In this document: piece after piece, positions 25,539 to 33,438 of the stretch
How the letters are laid out: every line of letters begins with the position of its first letter
How positions within the stretch are numbered: position 1 is the first letter of the stretch
Assembly (NCBI GenBank): GCA_013214355.1
Contig: JABSSL010000021.1
Span: 1-64,000, forward strand
DNA from: Saprospiraceae bacterium
Lineage (GTDB): Bacteria; Bacteroidota; Bacteroidia; Chitinophagales; Saprospiraceae
DNA length: 64,000 nucleotides
Direction of reading: 5' to 3'
Made by a program: the position numbers and the translations under genes
Notes under the pieces: generated by a model
What the model saw: the letters and a program-made list of their open reading frames with translations, nothing else
Databases searched by the model: none
What the model was told of the DNA's origin: nothing

Positions 25539-28500
25539 CTAGTAGGGATGCCACCTATCTCGAGGGTCTCCTCTATTGATATCAAAGGCAAAGCTAATTC
25601 GGCTTATATAATTGCCTCTTTCCGCCAAGCGATTTTCTAAGTTAGAGGAACTGATTAAGGGGAAATAAATACCGAAGACGCCATCTAGCAATTCAAAAGC
25701 TATTCCTGCATTCCAAAGGAGCTGATCTTGGAAGGTAGCTGTTTCACCATCAGGCGTGGCATTGTGGAAGTAGCCAATGTCAAAGTAGGGACGTATCCTT
25801 GGTTCGTGATAGTTGTGAATAGGAATATCAACTTTGAAATTGAAGGCCACAATGTAATCATTGCTTCTACCCAGTGGAAAACCGATGGGTATGGGGGTTT
25901 TAAAGCCCCCTTCTCTGACGGTAATTTGCTGTGACCAAAAACCGGAAGTTTCACTTCTGCCAAAGTAACTGTCTTGATAGGTAAGATCATTAAAGCCTTG
26001 ACTGATTAGATTGAAGGCCGCCGGGCGGATGCTACCGGCGTTACGACCGAAGCCGCCAAGGTGCGCTCCAGCAAAAAATCGCATGTAGAAATGCTGATTG
26101 GGGCCGAAGGTGAATTGATTTTGAGTTTCAATGCTTGCCCTAATGTATTGGTTGACGCCTGTAATTTCATCGAATTCCAGTAACTCACCCATTATTCGGT
26201 AACTATAAGGATGTATAAGGCGTTTGTTTTTCCCACTGTAGGCTACTTGAAAGAAAGTATTTCTTTCCCATGTAGTACCCAAGAATCGTCCATCATTATT
26301 GAATCCCGCTTTTTCTCTCCATAGTGCCGATGCCTTGAGTTCCAGCCAATGCTTGAAGGTGGAAAGGTTCTTCTGCTTAAAATGAATGTTAATGTAAGGG
26401 GACCATTTACTGAAGCGCAAGCTATAACCGATTTCATCTTGTGTGAAGAAATTGAAACTCCGCCCCTGCATCCCGAAGGTGATTTTTTGGAATTCTTTGG
26501 ATTTTGGGAAGACATTGTATTGGACCAATGCCACGACCGAGGGCTCTAGACTTTGTAGCCCAAACATAGGCGCCACCAGGTATTCAAAGGAGCGATGAGG
26601 GAAGACGGTGTTGTAAAAAGCGGCACCAAACATAGACCCATCATTAGCATTCCAACCATAAAACGGACCCCAATGGACATTGCTTTTGTAGGCCTTTTCG
26701 TAAACATTGTATGCCGGAAATTCTACCGCTTCCAATCTAGGAATCGGTCCCATTAGATCCCAGGAGTTATTCGACCCATACAGATCCGGAGTTAGAAACA
26801 GAGGGTCAAGGATAATCTTATGGAATCCTTCATCTGGGATTTTAATGGTCGTTTTCTTTCCCGTTGGTGCATGCCAGGAAAGTCGATCTACTTCTCGGTT
26901 TTTGACTCCCCCTACCGCAATGGGGGCTTGAATCTTACCTTTATTTTTAACGACGATTTCTAGGGAATCGTTAACACGCTTCACTTTTTTGATGGAATAA
27001 TCATAATGATCAGTACTTCCTAGGATTCCTTCAAAGAGCCATGCCAATGAGTCCGAATTGTGCTTCATCAATACATCTCTTAGATCTTCTGGTGCGGGGT
27101 GTTTAAATTTCCAGCTGTTGAAGTACTCCTTCATCGCCTGGTCAAAGTTATAGGTGCCCATGTATTCCTCAAGCATTCGAAAACCTAAGGCTGGCTTGGT
27201 GTAAGATGACATGGTATAGTTGCCTGGTCGCAACTGATCTGAGGGAGTGGTTGGAGCCTGATCTTGGCGGGTTCGCGCCTTGTATAGGTAGGGCCTAAGG
27301 TGGTCGCCACGTTCTTCGAGCACTCTCTTTTTTCGAGAGGTTCCAAACTCCAGGTCATCGACATACTCCAAATATTTCTGCTCGTAGTAGCTAGTAATGC
27401 CCTCATCCATCCAAGCATGTTGCCGTTCGTTGTTGGCTAGCACTCCATAAAACCAATTGTGCCCAACCTCATGAGCAATTACCTCATTGAGATAGACCTC
27501 AGTACCTACTTGGTCAATCACTGTGATCATCGGATATTCCATCCCGCCACCAGCACTTAAGGCGCTTTGTACCACCGAGACCTGTGGATAGGGATATGCC
27601 CCAACTTTATCGGAGAAAAAGACAAGGGAACGCTTGAGATAATCGGTAGCATATTGCCAGTAGGCCTCCTCGGTTTTAGTAAAGAAGACTTTCGTCTCGA
27701 CGATTTCACCCGTTGAGAGTTCAACTTGATCCATAATGACTTTGAATCGTTTATCTGCGAACCAGGCAAAGTCATGAACCTTTTCTGCTTTGAAACGAAT
27801 GGTTTTCAGTTCTTCAGAAGATGCTGGACTGGCTTCGTATTCTATGAATGGAGAAAGGTATTTAAAGGTATCCAGGTAAAGTCGAGTGGATTCGCTAAGC
27901 TCATATAGCCACTGTTCTTCTTCGGGAGTAACCAATTCTCCAGTAGCGCCTACGACATAGTTTTTTGGCAGGGTGAGCTCCACATCAAAAGAACCGAATT
28001 CTGAGTAAAATTCGCCATCTTCCAAATAGGGCATTGGATGCCAACCCGTTCTATCATAAACTGCTGGCTTGGGATACCATTGGCTAATCTGATAGGATTC
28101 ATCGATATGTCCGAGGCGGGAAAAGGATGCGGGGAGTTTAACGACAAAGGGGGTTGATATGCTTATACTTTGATTTGGGGGTAAGGGCTGATTTAGAGAC
28201 AAGAGGGCGATATCCTGATGCTCCCTTGATAATCGCCAGCGAACATCCGTACTATCTACTTTGAAGTCCAACTTTGAAATGTTACCCAATTGTCTATCTT
28301 TAGCAAAGTAGAAGTCCTGCCTTCCTTTTCTAAGCATCTGCTGGGCAAAGGCTGTCGTTTGATTTCGGTAGGCATTGGGCCAAAGATGAAAGTAAAGCCG
28401 TTCGAGCGTATCTGGTGAGTTGTTTTTGTAGTTTATTGTGATATACCCGTCTAGTAAATGTTGTTCGTCATCCAGCTTGACTTTTATTTGATAGTCTACT

Positions 28501-28577
28501 TCTTGCTGGAAATAGGGCTTTTGAGCACTCAGGTTAAAACACCCGAGCACTAGTAGTATGCGTATAATTTGTTTCAT
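25539..28577 (-). CDS. M1 family aminopeptidase fused to a C-terminal barrel-like domain
   Basis: The 1012-residue protein has a signal peptide (MKQIIRILL, cleaved near LSAQK), starting at the ATG at 28577 rather than 28586. The N-terminal half is a gluzincin. It has the GGGMEYPM substrate motif and the zinc site HEVGH (H369, E370, H373) with the third ligand E392, 19 residues later in WMDEG. From about residue 620 to the end the sequence turns into alternating aromatic and polar strands (GPFYGWNANDGSMFGAAFYNT, FRIMGELLEF-like, YFDIGYFHN), resembling an outer-membrane barrel. This suggests an aminopeptidase tethered to the outer membrane. Substrate and orientation are unknown. Confidence 0.82.
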   Translation of the reverse strand: MKQIIRILLVLGCFNLSAQKPYFQQEVDYQIKVKLDDEQHLLDGYITINYKNNSPDTLERLYFHLWPNAYRNQTTAFAQQMLRKGRQDFYFAKDRQLGNISKLDFKVDSTDVRWRLSREHQDIALLSLNQPLPPNQSISISTPFVVKLPASFSRLGHIDESYQISQWYPKPAVYDRTGWHPMPYLEDGEFYSEFGSFDVELTLPKNYVVGATGELVTPEEEQWLYELSESTRLYLDTFKYLSPFIEYEASPASSEELKTIRFKAEKVHDFAWFADKRFKVIMDQVELSTGEIVETKVFFTKTEEAYWQYATDYLKRSLVFFSDKVGAYPYPQVSVVQSALSAGGGMEYPMITVIDQVGTEVYLNEVIAHEVGHNWFYGVLANNERQHAWMDEGITSYYEQKYLEYVDDLEFGTSRKKRVLEERGDHLRPYLYKARTRQDQAPTTPSDQLRPGNYTMSSYTKPALGFRMLEEYMGTYNFDQAMKEYFNSWKFKHPAPEDLRDVLMKHNSDSLAWLFEGILGSTDHYDYSIKKVKRVNDSLEIVVKNKGKIQAPIAVGGVKNREVDRLSWHAPTGKKTTIKIPDEGFHKIILDPLFLTPDLYGSNNSWDLMGPIPRLEAVEFPAYNVYEKAYKSNVHWGPFYGWNANDGSMFGAAFYNTVFPHRSFEYLVAPMFGLQSLEPSVVALVQYNVFPKSKEFQKITFGMQGRSFNFFTQDEIGYSLRFSKWSPYINIHFKQKNLSTFKHWLELKASALWREKAGFNNDGRFLGTTWERNTFFQVAYSGKNKRLIHPYSYRIMGELLEFDEITGVNQYIRASIETQNQFTFGPNQHFYMRFFAGAHLGGFGRNAGSIRPAAFNLISQGFNDLTYQDSYFGRSETSGFWSQQITVREGGFKTPIPIGFPLGRSNDYIVAFNFKVDIPIHNYHEPRIRPYFDIGYFHNATPDGETATFQDQLLWNAGIAFELLDGVFGIYFPLISSSNLENRLAERGNYISRISFAFDINRGDPRDRWHPY

Positions 28578-28690
28578 GTGGGACATTTAGACATCTTATA
28601 CGGTGCTTTTTGCCAGATAGCTAATAAACGAATTTAAAAATTAGTGGTCTAAGTAAAAAAGGTGTGCTGTCAGGGTTTACAGGGGAGCTT

Positions 28691-28725
28691 TAGTATCAAA
28701 AAGGGATTGTAGTACCAAAATGGGA
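28691..28725 (+). promoter_or_regulatory. Two direct repeats upstream of the FecI-type sigma gene
   Basis: TAGTATCAAAAAGGGA (28691-28706) and TAGTACCAAAATGGGA (28710-28725) match at 14 of 16 positions with a 19-bp period. They lie in the 215-bp divergent region between the M1 peptidase and the sigma gene, about 70 bp before the latter's ATG. They look like an operator for a regulator that binds side-by-side sites, but the regulator is unknown. Confidence 0.45.
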
Positions 28726-28792
28726 ACTGTCTAGTCCGAAATTTCTCCCCCTTGATGTTACATGCCTACTTCTTTTGCTGAAATCTATTTCC

Positions 28793-29302
28793 ATGGCCAA
28801 GCCAGATCAAATTTGTGAACAATCTGTATTTAAGGAACTGTTTTGGGCCTATGCTCGTCCATTACGCAATTTCCTGTATTACAAGAGTGGAGATCCTGAC
28901 TTGTCCGAAGATTTAGTGCAGGAGGCTTTTTTGCGCATGTGGGCAGCTTGCGAAAAAGTTTCGTACGAAAAAGCCAAAGCTTATCTGTTTCGCGTGGCCA
29001 ATAACCTATTTCTAGATGAGGTTAAACATCGAAAGGTGGTGGCTAAGTTTCAGCTGAGTATTAGCAAACCCGTACAGCATTTTACCCCGCAGGAGGAATT
29101 GGAAGAGAACGAGTTCCGCGCGCGTTTGGAAAGGGCTATTGCTGAACTACCTGAGAAGAGTAGGGAGGTTTTTCTACTAAATCGAGTAGAGGGTCTAAAA
29201 TACAGGGAGATTGCACTTTTATTGGATATAAGTGTCAAGGCTGTTGAGAAGCGAATGCACAAAGCCCTGGTGCAATTAAGAAAACTGAGTGATTTGATTT
29301 AG
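28793..29302 (+). CDS. FecI-like ECF sigma factor
   Basis: The 169-residue ECF sigma factor has region 2 (NFLYYKSGDPDLSEDLVQEAFLRMW, then KAYLFRVANNLFLDEVKHRK) and region 4 (AIAELPEKSREVFLLNRVEGLKYREIALLLDISVKAVEKRMHKAL). The pattern LVQEAFLRMW and the KAVEKRM helix are typical of the FecI group in Bacteroidota. The ATG at 28793 (MAKPDQICEQ) is preferred over a TTG at 28775. It heads a unit with FecR and a TonB-dependent receptor, so it should be released by a signal relayed through them and then transcribe that unit. Confidence 0.92.
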   Translation: MAKPDQICEQSVFKELFWAYARPLRNFLYYKSGDPDLSEDLVQEAFLRMWAACEKVSYEKAKAYLFRVANNLFLDEVKHRKVVAKFQLSISKPVQHFTPQEELEENEFRARLERAIAELPEKSREVFLLNRVEGLKYREIALLLDISVKAVEKRMHKALVQLRKLSDLI

Positions 29303-29389
29303 AGCGGTAGGGAAAAAGCTTAACCGATCGTTATTATACTAAGAACATGAACTAAAGCGTAAATTCAAGAGGTACCATAATTATAAATC

Positions 29390-30319
29390 ATGTCAAAACC
29401 ATTCCCAGATGAGACCTTGCTAGCCCGCTGGCTGAATGGCGAATTGAGCCACGAGGAAGAGGCTGAGCTAAAGGGTAGAGCAGATTTTGATGATCTCCGG
29501 AAAATTGTTGAGGATGCGAAAGCGGTGGAACTACCTGCGTTCTCGGAAGGAGCAGCCTGGGAAAAACTACTAGCTGCCAGGCAGACACCAAGTAAACCGA
29601 AGCAAGCTAGAAGGCGCTTCATCCGCAGTATATGGTGGGCAGCAGCTGCGGCAATATTGGCTTTAGCTGCAGTGGGCTATTGGTGGTGGCAGCCTGAATC
29701 CGCTTTGATCGCTACGCAAATCGGAGAACAAATGCAGGGGACTTTGCCGGATGGTTCTACCTACCAACTAAATGCAGTGGGGACACTAGATTACGATGAA
29801 TCCCAGTGGAGTGAACGGCGAGAGGTGGTACTTAGGGGAGAAGCCTTTTTTCAGGTAGAAAAGGGTAGCGTATTTACTGTCTTGACGCCTTCCGGATCGG
29901 TAAGTGTATTGGGGACTAGCTTTAATGTTTGGGCTAGGGGAGGCCAATTGGAGGTAGTATGCTACAGTGGTAAGGTAGGTGTTAAAGGGAGTAAAACGCC
30001 GGTGGAACTTGAGGCAGGACAAAAGGCCGTGCTTTTGGAAGATGGTAGTTTGACTACTACCAATTTACAGTTGACCCCAACGCCAAGTTGGTTCAGAGGT
30101 TGGACGGATTGTGAGGGTTTACCACTAAGCAGGGTTCTTGCTGAATTGGGCCGACAGTACCAACTGGATGTAAATTGGGAAAATGAAACCTATCGAGTAT
30201 ACCAAGGGGGCTTTCCTAATGATGACTTGGAGCAGGCTTTGAAATTTATTTGTGACCCAATGGACTTGCAATTCGAGCTAAGTAGTGACAAGACTAGCGT
30301 AAGGATATTCGCAAAATGA
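29390..30319 (+). CDS. FecR-family anti-sigma/sigma regulator
   Basis: The 309-residue inner-membrane protein has a cytoplasmic N-terminus of about 80 residues that should hold the sigma factor (RWLNGELSHEEEAELKGR). One membrane helix follows near 83-103 (SIWWAAAAAILALAAVGYWWW), then the periplasmic FecR domain (LPDGSTYQLNAVGTLDYD, REVVLRGEAFFQVEKG, FTVLTPSGSVSVLGTSFNV). A DUF4974 C-terminal domain (GLPLSRVLAELGRQYQLDVNWE) completes it and contacts the receptor. Its stop overlaps the receptor start (ATGA at 30316-30319), indicating coupled translation. Confidence 0.93.
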   Translation: MSKPFPDETLLARWLNGELSHEEEAELKGRADFDDLRKIVEDAKAVELPAFSEGAAWEKLLAARQTPSKPKQARRRFIRSIWWAAAAAILALAAVGYWWWQPESALIATQIGEQMQGTLPDGSTYQLNAVGTLDYDESQWSERREVVLRGEAFFQVEKGSVFTVLTPSGSVSVLGTSFNVWARGGQLEVVCYSGKVGVKGSKTPVELEAGQKAVLLEDGSLTTTNLQLTPTPSWFRGWTDCEGLPLSRVLAELGRQYQLDVNWENETYRVYQGGFPNDDLEQALKFICDPMDLQFELSSDKTSVRIFAK

Positions 30320-32985
30320 TAGTGAAGGCATTTCCTGTATTTATATTCCTACTAGGACTGTGGGTCGCACCTGTGGTGGCTCAGGATGGGCCGAAAATTG
30401 ATTTTGATTTTGAGAATATTCCTTTAATGCAGGCGCTCGATTTTCTAGAAGAATCTTATGACCTCACCTTTGCCTTTGACCAAGAGTTGCTTCAAACTAA
30501 GTTAGTAAGAGCAGCTAAATCTAATAATCTAGTACTGCACGAAGCACTTTTGCAATTGCTTTTACCCCAATCGCTGTTTTTTGAAGTTGTGGGAGGGAAG
30601 CACGTACTCATTCGGAGAGCAAATGCCGAAGAATTAGGTTTACTTCCTCCCAAAGAGAAACCCCTAATCATCGCTTGCGGTGCTTTGAAAGATAGCCTTA
30701 CAGGCCTACCACTCACCTCTGCCAATGTATGGCTCCAAGGGACGCAGAAAGGGGCTTACAGTAATGAGTTAGGCCAATTTTCAATCCAAGGACCTTTCAG
30801 GGAGAGGGATAGTTTAGTGTTTAGTTATGTCGGATACCAAGCACAGACTGTGCCATTAAAACGCTTTTTGGGTAAAGGGTGCCCAGCTGTCCGTTTGTCA
30901 CAGCAAGAGTTTGCCTTTGAACAGATTCTCATTCGAGATAAAGCGATTACGTTTCTAGCTGGAGCAGGTAGGGGAGATGGGCTACAGCTGGATGTTGATC
31001 AAATGGGAGTAATTCCGGGTTGGGGTGAGCCTGATGCCTTGCGGATGGCTCAGCTGCTACCGGGGATTAGTACCACGGATGAATCTGCCAGCAACCTAAA
31101 TATTCGGGGAGGTACGCCGGATCAGAATCTCATTCTATGGGATGGGATACCCGTATATCATACTGGACATTTTTTTGGTATGTTCTCCGCATTTAACTCC
31201 ACTATCGTGGATGAAATGGCGGTCTATCGCGGGGATGTAAGCGCAGAATATGGAGGCCGAGTGTCTGGTGTCTTAGATATCACCACCTCTCCATTGTTGC
31301 TGGATACAGTAGAGGTAGGTGTTGGAGTGAATTTGATTAGTTCAAATGCATACGTTAAGGTTCCACTGCAGAAAGGACGTTCAGCCTTGATGGTGGCCGG
31401 TCGGCGTTCGATTTCTGATTTGTTTGAAAGTAAAGTGTATCAGAATCTGTTCAATCAAGTGGCAGGAAGGGGAAGTATAAAGGAAGAGTTTGAACCAGCC
31501 CAGAAACAACTGACGGATCTACAGTTGTCTCCAAAGTTCTATTTTTCAGACTTCAATTTAAAGTGGGTTATCCGTAATGAAAATGGTGGAGAAGGCCGAA
31601 TAAGTTTTTATCAAGGTGAGGACGCGCTTGACTACGGTGTCTTATTTGATCGCCCCAACTTCTATTTCAATACACTGTATGAGGTTGACTTATTGAATTG
31701 GGGGCTTAGTGCCAAATGGAGTCAACGTTGGAACGACCGCTGGCAGTCGGATTTCATGTTTGTCTTTACGGAATTCTCTACCGCTTTCTCTACACAAACG
31801 AAGCTGAATCCAGAGCAAGTCAGGGTGCAGGTTATTCAAAGTAACAATATTAGCGAGCAACGTATTGAGTGGAACAATACCTATAATATCAATCAACACC
31901 AACGCCTAAACTTTGGATACCAAGGTGTACTGAATGAAGTGGACCTGAATATCCGTATAGAATCTCCCGTCAATGCCGAATTTAGACAGGAGCGCATCGC
32001 TTTCCAAGGCACCACACAAACGTTTTACCTGGACTACGATTACACGATTCCAGAAAAACTACATATGGATTGGGGGCTTAGGTATGGAAGCTTCGATGGA
32101 GGGTATACTGGTAATTGGGAGCCTCGCTTTAGTTTGTCTTATTATGTCCGACCTGAAGTGGAAATCAAAACCAGTATCGGGCGGTATATCCAAGTGGTCA
32201 ATCAGGTATTTCTGAATAACAACTTGGGAATAGGAGAGCGATTTTGGATCATGGCGGATAGCTCCAAACACATACCGGCGGTTACCTCTGCACAGTTTAC
32301 GCTTGGCGCACGTTGGAAGAGCAAAGGATGGTTGCTGGATGTTGATTTCTATAAGAAATGGATTACTGGCTTAGTGTCCATGAGCCTAGATTTTGATGCG
32401 GATTGGCAAAATCCGTACAGTGGGGGAGAGGCGAGGGTTTTGGGAATGGACCTACTACTGAAAAAGAGTTGGCCGAATTACGACAGTTGGTTGGCCTATA
32501 CCTTGGGCCGCACGCATTATAGATTTGATCGCATTAATCGAAACGAGCCTTTCCCTAGTATCTATGATCGGCTGCATAATTTGAAGTGGACACATCAACT
32601 AAAATTTGGTAATTGGGACTTTGCCGTGGCCTGGTTCTATGGAAGTGGCTTACCTTATACTCAGGCGCAACGAGGCCGGTTTGTTCCGGATGAGGAGTCG
32701 GAGAATGGCTTCAAAGCCCAAATTGAATACGGTGATGTTAATGCGCATCGATTACAAGGCTATCAACGCATTGATTTTAGTGGAGCTTACAATTTTACGG
32801 ATCAAAAAAAGCTGCGGGGAAAGATCGGCTGGTCTATTTTCAATGTGTTGGATCGGCTAAATTTTTATAGTAGAACTTATTTCCTCCATAGGGAAAACGA
32901 GGATTTTAATCGCCCGGTTCTGGTCGCCTATGACCGGAGTCTATTGGGGTTCACCCCGAATTTGTTTTTGGAGCTACGCTGGTGA
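30316..32985 (+). CDS. TonB-dependent receptor with STN signalling domain
   Basis: The 889-residue outer-membrane receptor has a signal peptide (cleaved near VVAQD) and an N-terminal STN domain (about residues 25-95, FENIPLMQALDFLEESYDLTF). A carboxypeptidase-like regulatory domain follows (about 115-195, LTGLPLTSANVWLQGTQKGAYSNELGQF), then the plug (NLNIRGGTPDQNLILWDGIPV) and a 22-strand barrel ending in LFLELRW. The STN domain is the part that signals to FecR, so this trio is a trans-envelope regulated uptake system. No SusD partner is present, which argues against a glycan SusCD system and for uptake of a siderophore, peptide or other small ligand. Confidence 0.9.
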   Translation: MIVKAFPVFIFLLGLWVAPVVAQDGPKIDFDFENIPLMQALDFLEESYDLTFAFDQELLQTKLVRAAKSNNLVLHEALLQLLLPQSLFFEVVGGKHVLIRRANAEELGLLPPKEKPLIIACGALKDSLTGLPLTSANVWLQGTQKGAYSNELGQFSIQGPFRERDSLVFSYVGYQAQTVPLKRFLGKGCPAVRLSQQEFAFEQILIRDKAITFLAGAGRGDGLQLDVDQMGVIPGWGEPDALRMAQLLPGISTTDESASNLNIRGGTPDQNLILWDGIPVYHTGHFFGMFSAFNSTIVDEMAVYRGDVSAEYGGRVSGVLDITTSPLLLDTVEVGVGVNLISSNAYVKVPLQKGRSALMVAGRRSISDLFESKVYQNLFNQVAGRGSIKEEFEPAQKQLTDLQLSPKFYFSDFNLKWVIRNENGGEGRISFYQGEDALDYGVLFDRPNFYFNTLYEVDLLNWGLSAKWSQRWNDRWQSDFMFVFTEFSTAFSTQTKLNPEQVRVQVIQSNNISEQRIEWNNTYNINQHQRLNFGYQGVLNEVDLNIRIESPVNAEFRQERIAFQGTTQTFYLDYDYTIPEKLHMDWGLRYGSFDGGYTGNWEPRFSLSYYVRPEVEIKTSIGRYIQVVNQVFLNNNLGIGERFWIMADSSKHIPAVTSAQFTLGARWKSKGWLLDVDFYKKWITGLVSMSLDFDADWQNPYSGGEARVLGMDLLLKKSWPNYDSWLAYTLGRTHYRFDRINRNEPFPSIYDRLHNLKWTHQLKFGNWDFAVAWFYGSGLPYTQAQRGRFVPDEESENGFKAQIEYGDVNAHRLQGYQRIDFSGAYNFTDQKKLRGKIGWSIFNVLDRLNFYSRTYFLHRENEDFNRPVLVAYDRSLLGFTPNLFLELRW

Positions 32986-33438
32986 GTGGGGAAGCAGGAT
33001 TCGAATGAAACGGATAGCTGTCTATCCTTCACTACCAGAATTCCTGATCATAACTTTCACATTTCTAACACTTTTAGTACATTACAACTGAAATCAATAG
33101 ATTTCATCACCACTGATATTCTGAAGGATGCAAGTCATTTCCAGGCTTGCACAACAAAGACAAAATTTTGTCTAGGGTAAAGGGCTATAGTTCCTTTGCC
33201 CTTTTTTATGTCGTTGTTGCATGAATATTTTTTATTTGGGAGTTGTGGGGGCCTGTCTGGCACCAAATAGAGACAAGACCCACAAGGGCCGTTTGTGTTG
33301 ATCGGTGTTGTCCACCGACCAAACCTGTCTAGCGGAATCGATAGATGATATTTTTCAAACTACTTATAACTTGCCCCAATGGGCAGGGAGCGTTTTAGCT
33401 AGATGGGCCATGAGCCCGTAACTACAAATGACATCACG
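32986..33438. other. Intergenic spacer with several palindromes
   Basis: No gene is supported. It contains a 16-bp perfect palindrome (AGACAAAATTTTGTCT, 33158-33173), a terminator (33179-33207) and a hairpin at 33298-33322 (TTGATCGGTG with CACCGACCAA, one mismatch). That hairpin lies upstream of the GH3-like gene and could be part of its leader. A tRNA-like GATTCGAAT at about 32999 was examined and rejected. Confidence 0.45.
33179..33207 (+). terminator. Intrinsic terminator after the TonB receptor gene
   Basis: AAAGGGC (33179-33185) pairs with GCCCTTT (33198-33204) around a 12-base loop and runs into a T-tract, as expected for an intrinsic terminator of the sigma-FecR-receptor operon about 190 bp upstream. 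Confidence 0.7.

Noticed and set aside
30316-32985. SusC-type glycan receptor
   Set aside because: There is no SusD gene next to it, and the receptor is shorter with an STN domain linked to FecI/FecR. A small-ligand TonB receptor is the better call.
32995-33060. Possible minus-strand tRNA around GGATTCGAAT
   Set aside because: The sequence resembles a tRNA T-loop, but the bases on either side cannot form the T-stem and no acceptor or anticodon arm can be drawn.
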